Source: an uncultured Rhizobiaceae bacterium
Lineage (GTDB): Bacteria; Pseudomonadota; Alphaproteobacteria; Rhizobiales; Rhizobiaceae
Reading direction: 5' to 3'
DNA: 64,000 nucleotides
NCBI GenBank assembly: GCA_951813045.1
Contig: CATOTF010000002.1
Location: 310,001-374,000 of the forward strand
A model generated the notes under the pieces. The model was not told the origin of the DNA. It ran no database searches and was given only the letters and a program-made list of their open reading frames with translations. Positions 21,933-30,288 of this stretch are shown one piece after another (position 1 is the first letter of the stretch; every line of letters starts with the position of its first letter). A program made the translations under genes and the position numbers.

Positions 21933-22223
21933 AATACCCTGACTACGAACAATGTATCGCAAACGATTGGCTGGTCGACCACATTCGGTGAAACCATTTC
22001 GATTTCTTTTCACCAATTTCGAAACGGTTAAAAAATATGGCCATAACATAATGGCGGTGCCAATTGAAGATGGATCTGAAAAAACGCGATTTTTGGCACC
22101 GTGAAGATACTGTAACATATTGATATATTGACAAAAAATGCCTTTTATGCTACTCTTTAATGAGTCCGACTTGGACGCATCACCCCCCTACAAAGGCCGG
22201 TGATGACCGGCCAAGGAGATCCA
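21933..22223. other. Non-coding island segment between IS and small ORF
   Basis: About 290 bases, AT-rich compared with the surrounding genes and without a credible gene. The segment 22185-22210 contains a short inverted repeat (GGCCGGTgatgACCGGCC) just before the ribosome-binding site of the small ORF, and a promoter-like element lies at 22128-22156. The base composition fits acquired DNA. Confidence 0.45.
22128..22156 (+). promoter_or_regulatory. Candidate sigma70-type promoter
   Basis: A perfect -35 hexamer TTGACA at 22128-22133 is followed after 17 bases by TACTCT at 22151-22156, a weak -10. Transcription would begin near 22163, run through a GGCCGGT/ACCGGCC hairpin and reach the AAGGAG before the small ORF at 22224. 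The arrangement resembles a phage or island gene control region. Confidence 0.4.
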
Positions 22224-22388
22224 ATGGTCTTTATAGAGCACTTCCAGGATAAGCTGGTTGAAAGTAGACAACGCACTTCGGAATATATTGCTGAGCACTC
22301 AGAGGACGTTGCCGCAGCAATTGACTTTCTTACGCTCGGTCGGAGTTGTATCGCAAATATAGTGGTTACCCGTGTTTGCCATAAATAG
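22224..22388 (+). CDS. Small island protein, probably C-terminally truncated
   Basis: A 54-codon frame with an excellent ribosome-binding site (AAGGAG six bases before the ATG) and a promoter-like sequence upstream. The first 40 or so residues are polar and helical-looking (EHFQDKLVESRQRTSEYIAE, then HSEDVAAAIDFL). The last few residues read antisense through the point where the convergent integrase frame loses its family resemblance (about 22368), so the original gene was probably longer and was fused to the integrase remnant by a deletion. I do not recognise the family. Confidence 0.4.
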   Translation: MVFIEHFQDKLVESRQRTSEYIAEHSEDVAAAIDFLTLGRSCIANIVVTRVCHK

Positions 22389-23057
22389 AATCTTGTCGTG
22401 CAGACTCTGGGCTTCCTTGAACCAAGGACGCCCCTTTGAATTTCGAACATTCTTTCGCGTTGCTGTATAGAGCGCCTTGTATTCATCAGGCGAAAACCAA
22501 GCTCGGTGAGCGACTTTTCCTGAAGCGCGACAAGGAGTTGAGAAATCGGGTAGACCAGCGACCCATCCGTGCCTGAGTGCGGTTTTCAAAACCTGTCTTA
22601 AAGTGACAATCTCATGATGCATAGTGCTACGAGATGGCGACTTGAAATCCCCGGTGCCGTTTAAGCGAAAAACTCGGTAGTCTTGAACGGCTCCAGCAGT
22701 GACTTCTGAAAGTCCCATCTTCCCAAAATAAGGGAGTAAGTGATTGTGCAATCTGCTTTGGTGATCTTGAACATATTTTGCATTGCGTTCGCCCTCGGTC
22801 ATCACTTCGTATTCGAGAGTGAATTTTTCGGCAGCTTGCTTGAACGTTTTCTCTCCGCTGATTTCTCCTCGCGAACCTTTACCGCGTAATTCGAGATACC
22901 AGTCTTCTGCAAAGTCCTTTGCCTTGCTCAGGCTTTCTTCTTTGGTGCTTACGCGGCGGATTTTACCGACCAAATAGCATGAACATTGCCAAATCGGGCT
23001 CTCTGGACGTTTATAAACGTGGACTTTGCCACCTAGAATCGTGTGCTTTTCGGTCAT
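22299..23057 (-). pseudogene. Truncated tyrosine recombinase / phage-type integrase
   Basis: From the ATG at 23057 about 252 residues remain. The N-terminal arm-binding region and the core-binding SAM-like domain are present (KTFKQAAEKFTLEYEVM, YVQDHQSRLHNHLLPYFG, STMHHEIVTLRQVLKTALRHG). Similarity stops right after KILFMANTG, where the first catalytic Arg should follow, and the last 22 residues look random. The catalytic R-H-R-Y domain is therefore missing and the protein cannot recombine DNA. The gene starts about 110 bases from the 3' end of tRNA-Phe and reads away from it, the usual place for an integrase that targets a tRNA. Confidence 0.8.
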
Positions 23058-23167
23058 TAGGCCACATCCACTACAAGTGTGTAATTTGTGTAAGGGTTGT
23101 GTAAGCCTAAATCTAGGCGAAATAGAAAGCAAATTCTTCTCTAAAGTATTGGTTTTATTGAATTATA

Positions 23168-23242
<75 letters not shown>

Positions 23243-23375
23243 AATTTGATCGTGCGTCTTGCTTGACCGTGGGGTAATTTCAGCAATCTCAATCGCTGAA
23301 AGCTTGGGTGGTATAGTCACTCACTGACACAGTGTCCAGCCGCATTTCACGCAAAATTCGATGAATTTGTCCCGG

Positions 23376-23606
23376 TCAATTTTCATGGGCGTTTGTGTCT
23401 TCTTCCGCAACTGCAATTGCGTAGGAGCCATTAAGCCAATTACCTAAATCCAATTGATTGCAGCGTTTCGAACAAAACGGATAGGTGCCACGATTGCTTG
23501 GTAATTTACACTGCGGGCAGGGAACCTGGCTTCGTAGCGGTGCAACATTTGATGGATCAGTTGAAGTGGGGCGCATTGGTGAAGTTATCAATTGCTGTTG
23601 AGCCAT
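23376..23606 (-). CDS. yacG: DNA gyrase inhibitor / zinc-binding protein YacG
   Basis: A 76-residue protein with the YacG zinc site: CPQC near residues 30-33 and CSKRC near 45-49, followed by the conserved [12 protein letters not shown]. In E. coli YacG binds GyrB and blocks DNA binding. The N-terminal 28 residues are variable and probably disordered. Its ATG lies inside the end of maf, an 19-base overlap on the same strand, so the two are translationally coupled. Good family match and usual length. Confidence 0.93.
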   Translation of the reverse strand: MAQQQLITSPMRPTSTDPSNVAPLRSQVPCPQCKLPSNRGTYPFCSKRCNQLDLGNWLNGSYAIAVAEEDTNAHEN

Positions 23607-24211
23607 GTTTCGTGGATCGAATACCCTTCCCCTTGGAGCATGGTTGCGGTCTCATGGAGGGGCAGGCCCACAACATTTGTGTAGGATCCAATGAGTTTTA
23701 TAATAAAACAGGACGCAATCCCCTGAATGGCATATCCGCCGGCTTTTCCCCGCCATTCACCAGATGCGAGATAGGATTCAAATTCATCGGTTGACAATCG
23801 TTTGAAACGCACTCTGGTATCGACAAGCCGATGCCGCATCACACCTTTGGGTGTCACAAGTGTAATTCCGGTATAGACCCGGTGCGCCCGTCCTGAAAGC
23901 AGGCGTAAGCACATGGATGCTTCATCCAATAGTTCGGCTTTTGGTAATATCCGTCGACCAACACTTACTACTGTATCTGCCGCCAGAATATATGCCGGTT
24001 CCGTATCACCGGCTCGCTTTAGGTTTTCCAGCGCCAATTCAGCCTTGGTTTTCGAAAGCCTTTTTGCAAGCGACCGGCCTGCTTCCGCTTTTAAAGGTGT
24101 TTCGTCGGCATCTACCGGGGACAGCATATCCGGCTCAATGCCGATCTGTTGCAAAAGAGCCAGACGCCTGGGCGACCCCGAAGCTAATATAAGGTTTGGG
24201 CGATCAGCCAT
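23588..24211 (-). CDS. maf: Maf-family nucleotide pyrophosphatase
   Basis: A 207-residue Maf/HAM1-fold protein that hydrolyses non-canonical or modified nucleoside triphosphates to monophosphates. It begins with the family loop [18 protein letters not shown], has [10 protein letters not shown] and the catalytic region [13 protein letters not shown] with its conserved Asp, and ends with [11 protein letters not shown], then [11 protein letters not shown]. All are in the expected order. It lies between infA and yacG on the minus strand, an order common in alphaproteobacteria. Which nucleotide it prefers (dTTP/UTP or 7-methyl-GTP subfamily) cannot be settled here. Confidence 0.92.
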   Translation of the reverse strand: MADRPNLILASGSPRRLALLQQIGIEPDMLSPVDADETPLKAEAGRSLAKRLSKTKAELALENLKRAGDTEPAYILAADTVVSVGRRILPKAELLDEASMCLRLLSGRAHRVYTGITLVTPKGVMRHRLVDTRVRFKRLSTDEFESYLASGEWRGKAGGYAIQGIASCFIIKLIGSYTNVVGLPLHETATMLQGEGYSIHETWLNSN

Positions 24212-24304
24212 TGTTGCGCCTTAAAGTTTGAAGTGCCCAATGCGGAACTGGCTTGTGACGACAACTCACATTTTCTCACATTACAAGTTCACTCGGTAAC
24301 GAGG

Positions 24305-24523
24305 TCATTTGAAACGATATGTGATCCGACCTTTGGTCAGATCATAAGGTGTCATTTCAACCAAAACTTTATCACCTGCCAACACGCGAATACGGTTCTT
24401 GCGCATGCGGCCCGCGGTGTGGGCGATTATCTCGTGTTCGTTTTCGAGCTTTACTCGAAAGGTTGCGTTGGGAAGCAGTTCACTCACCGTACCTGGAAAC
24501 TCCAGTACTTCTTCTTTCGCCAT
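24305..24523 (-). CDS. infA: Translation initiation factor IF-1
   Basis: Exactly 72 residues, a single S1/OB-fold domain: [47 protein letters not shown] and a C-terminal KGRITYRFK. It binds the 30S A site during initiation and is essential. GAAGGA precedes the ATG. A 143-base spacer separates it from the phosphatase gene and probably carries its own promoter. The sequence is unremarkable and the call is firm. Confidence 0.98.
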   Translation of the reverse strand: MAKEEVLEFPGTVSELLPNATFRVKLENEHEIIAHTAGRMRKNRIRVLAGDKVLVEMTPYDLTKGRITYRFK

Positions 24524-24666
24524 ACGAATTCATATTCCTTCAATTATTATTTTTCCGTCGCTAATTCGACCAATAATGGGCGCAAGCCCCGCGATTTGGC
24601 GCGAACCTACCTGTAAAGCTTGCGTTTGTGAACAGGTCATTGCTGCTTGTGATAAAATGCGCGATC

Positions 24667-25140
24667 TTAACTGTTCTCGGCAGAAGTAGAACCCAGTGAA
24701 AACTGCTTGAGAATTCGCTCAAGTAACCTGTCTCGAACATCACGATAGGCATCTAGCATTTGTTCCCGTGAACCCTGCACAACGGTTGGATCAGCAGATG
24801 GCCAGTAATCTACTACCGTTGCTTCCACATGGCTCATTTCCAGTGCGATGTGATGGGCGGTCGGCGAAAGAGTGATGATCAGATCGAAATACCCTTCGTC
24901 CAGATCTTCCAGCGCCTGCGGCTGTCGATTATGAACATCGATGTTTATTTCGTCCATTACAGCTTCAACGAATGGATCGGGAGTTCCAACACGCACACCG
25001 GCACTTGCTGTGTAAATGGTCGTGCCGAAATGGGCTCTTGTTAATGCTTCGGCCATGGGAGAACGGATTATGTTGTGGTTACACAAATAGAGTACAGAAG
25101 TTGGTTTGGCTGGTGCACCTCCTTGGCTTGGAACGGTCAT
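24667..25140 (-). CDS. Low-molecular-weight protein-tyrosine-phosphatase family protein
   Basis: About 157 residues. The phosphatase P-loop is LYLCNHNIIRSPMAEA, fitting C-x5-R-S, and the catalytic Asp is probably in VVDYWPSADP. Related proteins dephosphorylate phosphotyrosine or reduce arsenate; without flanking ars genes a housekeeping phosphatase is more likely. The ATG at 25140 lies four bases after the UPF0262 stop and has GAGG about ten bases upstream. An ATG at 25167 is possible but would overlap that gene. The position between UPF0262 and infA is conserved in rhizobial relatives. Confidence 0.85.
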   Translation of the reverse strand: MTVPSQGGAPAKPTSVLYLCNHNIIRSPMAEALTRAHFGTTIYTASAGVRVGTPDPFVEAVMDEINIDVHNRQPQALEDLDEGYFDLIITLSPTAHHIALEMSHVEATVVDYWPSADPTVVQGSREQMLDAYRDVRDRLLERILKQFSLGSTSAENS

Positions 25141-25144
25141 CTGA

Positions 25145-25639
25145 CTACCCTCGCCAATGCAGTACACAAATTAACGTAAATAACCGTCTGGCGGTATCGA
25201 AATCGATCTCAATTTTACCATTCAGGCGCTCAAGCAGGGTTTCAGAACCTTCGTTGTGAAGGCCGCGCCGCGCCATATCGATGGCTTCAATCTGACTGGG
25301 GGTGGAAGAACGAATAGCTTCATAATAGCTTTCGCAAATCTGGTAGTATTCCTTTACCGTTTTACGAAACGGGGTGAGCGAAAGAATATGGGTCGCGACA
25401 TCCGTGTCATCGCGGTCGCGTATCGTGAAGACAAGGCGTTGTTCGATGACGCCTAGGCTGAGTTTATATTCACCGAGTTGTCTGCCTGGTTCATGCCCCA
25501 CGGGCCAAAATCTGTTTTCTTCAATGAGATCAAAAATAGCAACAGCACGTTCATGCTCCACGTCCGCATTGGCGCGACCGATGGTGGTCTCGTCGAGAAC
25601 CACTTCAATTAATCTAGCGTTTGAGGCCTCTTGCGCCAT
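25145..25639 (-). CDS. UPF0262 family protein
   Basis: A 164-residue soluble protein with the features of alphaproteobacterial UPF0262: [20 protein letters not shown] at the N-terminus, [17 protein letters not shown], then [20 protein letters not shown] and [13 protein letters not shown]. Its biochemical role is not known. It is normally found next to hisD and upstream of the phosphatase and infA genes; here hisD is absent and a DUF2948 gene precedes it directly by eight bases. Confidence 0.9.
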   Translation of the reverse strand: MAQEASNARLIEVVLDETTIGRANADVEHERAVAIFDLIEENRFWPVGHEPGRQLGEYKLSLGVIEQRLVFTIRDRDDTDVATHILSLTPFRKTVKEYYQICESYYEAIRSSTPSQIEAIDMARRGLHNEGSETLLERLNGKIEIDFDTARRLFTLICVLHWRG

Positions 25640-25647
25640 AATTTTCG

Positions 25648-26112
25648 TCAGTCCCCAGGAGGAATTGAATGGCGAGGTTTGTTGGTGGCAGACCAGGCTG
25701 CACCGAGATCGGAAATTTGTGCTTCAATGCACTCTACTTCAAGCACGATGGCGCTGCCGCCAGAAAATGTCAGATCTATTGTACCCGACGGATCGTCTTT
25801 ATCAGCTGAGGGGGCAAAGGTAACAGAAAGTAGCGATAAGATTTGATCTGAATCCTGCCTGTCGACCGAACGGGATTTAACGGAAAGAACGGTCGAAAAA
25901 TGTAAGACAGACCTGCGCCGCTCGTGTTTTTTGAATAGCCAGCGGCGTGAAGATGGTGTTTCCCACGCAAAGCGATTCATCGGTATCGCAACCAGTTTTT
26001 CCCTTAAATGTACTTCAATATCAGCGCTTCTAACCACGGCATCCTGAACATGGGCGGAGATTACATTCAGATCATCTTTGCCAAGGGCGATTAATTTTAA
26101 CGGCTCGGTCAT
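25648..26112 (-). CDS. DUF2948 family protein
   Basis: About 154 residues from the ATG at 26112. The start region [20 protein letters not shown] and the middle [13 protein letters not shown], then [13 protein letters not shown], fit the DUF2948 family, which is confined largely to alphaproteobacteria and has no known function. The C-terminus has [20 protein letters not shown]. An upstream ATG at 26199 would add 29 residues not typical of the family. In rhizobia this gene usually lies between murA and hisD; neither is here, which suggests a rearrangement on both sides. Confidence 0.8.
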   Translation of the reverse strand: MTEPLKLIALGKDDLNVISAHVQDAVVRSADIEVHLREKLVAIPMNRFAWETPSSRRWLFKKHERRRSVLHFSTVLSVKSRSVDRQDSDQILSLLSVTFAPSADKDDPSGTIDLTFSGGSAIVLEVECIEAQISDLGAAWSATNKPRHSIPPGD

Positions 26113-26453
26113 GTAGAAAACAACTTCGGTGTTGTGCAGGTTAGAATAAGCAGGAAAACCCTGCGTCGAACAGGTAATCCCTATCCGGGGTACGTGCAAG
26201 ACAGACTATGTTGTTATTGTTTGGACAATCGCCACGATGGCTGGCTGCGAACTTATTCAAACAGGCTTAAACCATACTTTTTATCACGATTTTTTCCCTC
26301 TTGCTCAGCGTACTCCTCCTGCAGCGTTCAATATTTAGACCTCATTAACCACGTGTGGCAATCATCGTTTAACCAATCCTGTTTACCATGATCTTTGCCC
26401 GAACATAATTGCGTTTGGGCGGCCCTCTGTATCTTGAGTAGGGGTTATACAGT

Positions 26454-27788
26454 TTGCGTATTTCCAACAGTTTTTTCAGCCTGCCGGCTACAATTATGCT
26501 TGCATCATCAATGCTGGCAGTCTTTTCCACAAATGCGATTGCAGCTTGTGATCCTAATGCCTTGGGGACCGCGCGGACGATCACGCTTGATCCGTCAAAA
26601 CACCGGGTTATCAACGGTAAGGAAGCCAAACTTGGCTTGAGACCTAAAGAGGTCATCCTGACTTTCGATGATGGGCCAATCGCTGGAAAAACACCTCGGA
26701 TCCTCCAGGCGCTCAAGAAAGAATGTGTAAAAGCGACGTTTTTTTACGTCGGAAGGATGGCTCGCGCTTACCCGCGTATCGTCCGCCGAGTGGTGAATGA
26801 TGGCCACACTTTGGCTCATCACACCCATGGGCATAACCGGTTGCCAAATTATTCTAACGTCAAGATTGGTAGACTGATCGATAAAGGGGTGAGCCAGGTG
26901 CAAAAGATTGCATTCGGGGATGCGTCCTCCACGCCTCGAACGCCATTTTTCCGTTATCCCTACCTAGCTCGCACAAAGCGGACTGATCGGGTATTGGCCC
27001 GCAAAGGATTAATTGCCTTTGGCGCTAATATTGATTCCCTTGACTGGAAACTAAAAAGTCCCGGCGCGGTCCATAATAGGATCATGCGCCGCCTTCGACA
27101 GGAGGGTAGGGGCATTGTGTTGATGCACGATATCCAGAGCAGAACTGCAAAAATGCTGCCGCGTTTGCTCCGTAGCCTTAAAAAAGAAGGTTTCAAAATT
27201 GTACATATTGTGCCCAAGGGCACTTTGGCACCTAAAGTTGAACCACAGCTGATTGCGAGCCTTGATACGTCGCCTAAACCCAATACAAAATTGGTGACAA
27301 AAGTTGGTTTAAACTCTTTCCCATCGCCTGCTACTGAGGTTGATCCTGATAATCGCGGGGTGGAGTACCGTGGATGGGTTGGGGATGAATATGAGCAGAT
27401 TATGGCTTCGTTTGAGAACCAGGCTGACCATGAAGTTGCTCGTTTAAAAAAGCGTAGCCAAACAAGTTCGATCGAATTGCCTGATCTAGATAATGTTAGC
27501 AGAACAGGGGTTTCTGCCGGACCGATTGTAGCGGTCGAAGGGGTGCACAATCCCGTTAACCAATATGAGATTGCTGCTCTTCTGCCGCCGAAAGCTGCCA
27601 AGCAGGCAGCCTCGCAATTGGGTTCTGGTCGGAAGCCAGAGCAGCCGCAGAAATCGATTGCAGTCGCAAAGAAACCGATTAAGACGAAACCTAATCGGCC
27701 ATCAACAAAGGTGGCGCGCCGTACTAAGTCGATTGTCGTTAAAACCGGAGCATGGAAGTTGCGCCGTTCCCAGTGGATTCTACGCTAG
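26454..27788 (+). CDS. Secreted polysaccharide deacetylase (NodB-homology domain)
   Basis: A 444-residue CE4 enzyme expected to remove acetyl groups from a polysaccharide such as peptidoglycan or chitin-like polymer in the periplasm. Residues 1-30 form a signal peptide ending ...STNAIA. The NodB domain covers about 60-250: motif 1 is TFDDGP near residue 70, motif 2 is HTHGHN near 122, motif 3 is FRYPY, motif 4 is SLDWK and motif 5 is VLMHDI. The metal triad Asp-His-His is complete. About 190 further residues are low-complexity and basic (many Lys, Arg, Pro, Gln), ending in KLRRSQWILR, and could bind the cell wall. The start is TTG at 26454 with AGGGG upstream; the ATG at 26496 would cut the signal peptide. 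Confidence 0.85.
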   Translation: MRISNSFFSLPATIMLASSMLAVFSTNAIAACDPNALGTARTITLDPSKHRVINGKEAKLGLRPKEVILTFDDGPIAGKTPRILQALKKECVKATFFYVGRMARAYPRIVRRVVNDGHTLAHHTHGHNRLPNYSNVKIGRLIDKGVSQVQKIAFGDASSTPRTPFFRYPYLARTKRTDRVLARKGLIAFGANIDSLDWKLKSPGAVHNRIMRRLRQEGRGIVLMHDIQSRTAKMLPRLLRSLKKEGFKIVHIVPKGTLAPKVEPQLIASLDTSPKPNTKLVTKVGLNSFPSPATEVDPDNRGVEYRGWVGDEYEQIMASFENQADHEVARLKKRSQTSSIELPDLDNVSRTGVSAGPIVAVEGVHNPVNQYEIAALLPPKAAKQAASQLGSGRKPEQPQKSIAVAKKPIKTKPNRPSTKVARRTKSIVVKTGAWKLRRSQWILR

Positions 27789-27883
27789 CGATCTATATTT
27801 CACTAAACCTTATAATTCCTTTGCCTTGGCATAGAGTTTACGTTTTATAACGTGGCTAATTCAAACTGAAAATTGGGTCAAAC

Positions 27884-28849
27884 ATGGCTGAACATGGTTA
27901 TGAAGCGGGCCGGTTGAACCTGCCATTTGTAGGGATTTCCACTTTTGGGAAACGTCCGATCTGTACAGATTGGGACACGCTGGTAGCGGATTGCGCCATA
28001 TTGGGTGCCCCCTTTGATTTTGGTACTCAATTTCGAGCAGGCGCCCGTTTTGGACCGCGAGCCATTCGCGAAGCGTCGACCTTGTTTTCATTTGGTCATG
28101 CCGGGGCTTATGACCATGAAGATGATGTGACCTATCTCCCCGGCTCTGTGAATATCGTTGATATGGGTGATGCTGATATCATTCACACCAACACGGAAAA
28201 GAGCCATGCGAATATCGAATACGGTGTTCGCAAGATACTCGATGCCAAGGCTTTGCCGGTGGTATTGGGAGGGGATCATTCGATCAATATTCCCTGCATC
28301 AATGCGTTCAGTGATGAAGAGCCGTTTCATCTGGTTCAACTGGACGCCCATCTTGATTTTGTCGATGAACGCCACGGAGTGCGCAATGGCCACGGGAACC
28401 CCATGCGCCGGGCTTCTGAAAAACCTTATGTGACGGGCATTTCGCAATTTGGAATTCGCAATGTGTCATCCACTGCAAAAGAGGGCTACGCCGACGCACG
28501 GGCGGTGGGGTCCGATATCCAGTCAGTTCGGCAATTTCGTACCCATGGGTCGCAGGCGATGGCGGAACGCGTGCCGGAAGGTGCCCGTGTCTACGTTACG
28601 ATTGACATTGACGGTTTTGATCCCTCCATTGCGCCGGGCACGGGAACACCCAGCCACGGGGGATTTCTCTATTATGAAGTTCTCGAATTTCTGCAAACAT
28701 TATCGAAGCGCAATACAATAGTGGGCATTGATCTGGTGGAAGTTGCTCCCGATTACGATCTTACCGGATCAACCAGCACGTTAGCCGCGCAAGTCTTGTT
28801 GAACTTTTTGGGCTTTATTTTTCATGAACGGCCAATTCAACAAACATAA
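27884..28849 (+). CDS. speB: Agmatinase / ureohydrolase
   Basis: A 321-residue arginase-family enzyme. The binuclear manganese site is complete: GGDHS near residue 128, DAHLDF near 151-156 and DIDGFDPSIAPGTGTP near 245-260. It probably converts agmatine to putrescine and urea; guanidinobutyrase and other ureohydrolase activities cannot be excluded. The FGTQFRAGARFGPRAIREAS segment matches the agmatinase-type N-terminus. It lies just upstream of a spermidine/putrescine-type ABC transporter, which supports a polyamine role. A 194-base regulatory region separates the two, so they may be transcribed separately. Confidence 0.85.
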   Translation: MAEHGYEAGRLNLPFVGISTFGKRPICTDWDTLVADCAILGAPFDFGTQFRAGARFGPRAIREASTLFSFGHAGAYDHEDDVTYLPGSVNIVDMGDADIIHTNTEKSHANIEYGVRKILDAKALPVVLGGDHSINIPCINAFSDEEPFHLVQLDAHLDFVDERHGVRNGHGNPMRRASEKPYVTGISQFGIRNVSSTAKEGYADARAVGSDIQSVRQFRTHGSQAMAERVPEGARVYVTIDIDGFDPSIAPGTGTPSHGGFLYYEVLEFLQTLSKRNTIVGIDLVEVAPDYDLTGSTSTLAAQVLLNFLGFIFHERPIQQT

Positions 28850-28876
28850 TCTGCAAGAATTTTACATTGTCTTCTA

Positions 28877-28892
28877 AAATCGATTGAAATTT
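28877..28892 (+). promoter_or_regulatory. Putative operator upstream of polyamine-type transporter (shared motif)
   Basis: AAATCGATTGAAATTT here is identical over 16 bases to the sequence upstream of glgP (17774-17789, minus strand) and shares its 12-base core with the site upstream of zwf. It has the same orientation relative to the downstream gene as the other two. It lies about 150 bases upstream of the ATPase start. Confidence 0.5.
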
Positions 28893-28959
28893 GTAAAGAT
28901 CGAAAAAAACCACCGAATAACGCGCATTTGAGACGAATGTCGCGGTTGACGTCGCATAT

Positions 28960-28995
28960 GAACAAATGTTCTTTAACGTGAAGAAACATTGTTTC
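28960..28995 (+). promoter_or_regulatory. Tandem palindromes upstream of polyamine-type transporter
   Basis: Two related perfect inverted repeats: GAACA-AA-TGTTC at 28960-28971 and GAAACA-T-TGTTTC at 28983-28995, with centres about two helical turns apart. A TTGACG -35-like hexamer lies just upstream (about 28945). The second resembles the published KdgR/IclR-type box, but a regulator for polyamine uptake using this box is not known to me. A short hairpin (GGCAC/GTGCC, then CTTTTG) follows at 29004-29023, just before the ribosome-binding site. Confidence 0.5.
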
Positions 28996-29043
28996 ATGAA
29001 TGAGGCACGAAAAGTGCCCTTTTGATTGGTAGGGAGCGCCAGT

Positions 29044-30180
29044 TTGAGTTTAGCTGCAACGCAGAATTCTTCGGCAGCGATGAACACTTCGACAGAAGCA
29101 TTTGTTCGTTTCGAAAATGTTCAAAAGAGCTACGATGGCGAGATTCTCGTCGTCAAGGACCTTAACCTTGACATCCCCGAAGGTGAGTTTCTCACCATGC
29201 TGGGGCCGTCCGGGTCCGGTAAAACAACCTCATTGATGATGCTGGCAGGCTTTGAACCGGCCACCCACGGCGAGATTTATCTCGGCGGGCAATCTATCAA
29301 CAATGTGCCGCCAAACAAGCGCGGCATCGGCATGGTTTTCCAGAATTATGCATTATTTCCCCATATGACGGTGGCTGAAAACCTCGCGTTTCCGTTGATG
29401 GTCCGGAAATTGGGCAAGGCTGAAATTGAAGCCAAGGTGCAACGGGCGCTTGAAATGGTTGAATTGCCGCAAATGGGCGGTCGCCGTCCCGCTCAGCTTT
29501 CAGGTGGTCAGCAACAGCGGGTGGCTGTGGCCCGCGCTTTGGTATTTGACCCCAAGCTTATCCTGATGGACGAACCGCTTGGTGCATTGGATAAACAACT
29601 GCGCGAACAGATGCAGTATGAGATCAAGCACATCCATGAAAATCTTGGCGTAACGGTTGTCTATGTAACGCATGACCAGTCAGAAGCCCTGACAATGTCA
29701 GACCGTATCGCGGTGTTTGAAGACGGTGTCATTCAGCAGCTTTCAACACCGGATGATCTCTACGAACGCCCGATGAATTCGTTTGTCGCCCAGTTTATTG
29801 GCGAGAACAACAAGCTTCATGGAAGACTCACCAACGAGAAAGATGGTATTTGCACCGTTGAACTGGATGATGGTTCAAAACTCAAAGCTGCTGCGGTAAA
29901 TGTCGGGGGCGCAGGCGAGCGCACAACGCTTTCGTTGCGTCCTGAGCGCATTGAGATTGATCCATCCGCTAATCAGGTGGATAATACGATTACCGGTGAA
30001 ATTCTGGAGCTGATCTACTTGGGAGATCATATCCGTACCCGCATGAATGTAGCGGGAAACACGGAATTCATCGTTAAAGTTCCAAATAACGCAGGCAATA
30101 AACCGCTTGCTGAAGGAGCGAAAGTCAAGGTCGGCTGGAAGGCTGAGGACTGTAGAGCCCTCGACCCTCTGGAAGTTTAG
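29044..30180 (+). CDS. Spermidine/putrescine-type ABC transporter ATP-binding protein
   Basis: About 378 residues. It has an ABC domain with Walker A GPSGSGKTTS, Q-loop VFQNYALFPHMTV, signature LSGGQQQRVAVARAL, Walker B LILMDEPLGALD and H-loop VTHDQSEAL, followed by a C-terminal TOBE domain. This is the PotA/FutC/UgpC architecture, and the neighbouring binding protein and permeases point to polyamine-like substrates. The TTG at 29044 is eight bases after AGGGAG and is my preferred start; an ATG at 29080 lacks a ribosome-binding site. It is the first gene of a four-gene transporter operon, with the regulatory palindromes upstream. The name potA is withheld because the substrate is not proven. 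Confidence 0.85.
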   Translation: MSLAATQNSSAAMNTSTEAFVRFENVQKSYDGEILVVKDLNLDIPEGEFLTMLGPSGSGKTTSLMMLAGFEPATHGEIYLGGQSINNVPPNKRGIGMVFQNYALFPHMTVAENLAFPLMVRKLGKAEIEAKVQRALEMVELPQMGGRRPAQLSGGQQQRVAVARALVFDPKLILMDEPLGALDKQLREQMQYEIKHIHENLGVTVVYVTHDQSEALTMSDRIAVFEDGVIQQLSTPDDLYERPMNSFVAQFIGENNKLHGRLTNEKDGICTVELDDGSKLKAAAVNVGGAGERTTLSLRPERIEIDPSANQVDNTITGEILELIYLGDHIRTRMNVAGNTEFIVKVPNNAGNKPLAEGAKVKVGWKAEDCRALDPLEV

Positions 30181-30288
30181 AGACACCGGCCTACTCGAAT
30201 GCAGGTAACGTTAAACAACAGACACTGAGGCGTTACAGGTAAATCGGTCCGGCAGGAATGTCGGGTCAAAACAAAGGGAGAATACAAA

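Noticed and set aside
23278-23301. Inverted repeat TTTCAGC-N10-GCTGAAA between yacG and tRNA-Phe
   Set aside because: The loop is long and neither side has a T-run; it could be a weak terminator, but the evidence is thin.
26960-27601. A 213-codon open frame antisense to the polysaccharide deacetylase
   Set aside because: It lies fully opposite a gene with complete NodB motifs and a signal peptide, has no ribosome-binding site and resembles no family.
27821-27851. Promoter-like TTGGCA and TATAAC upstream of the agmatinase gene
   Set aside because: The spacing is 14 bases, too short for a sigma70 promoter; the alternative TTGCCT gives 19. Not strong enough to list.
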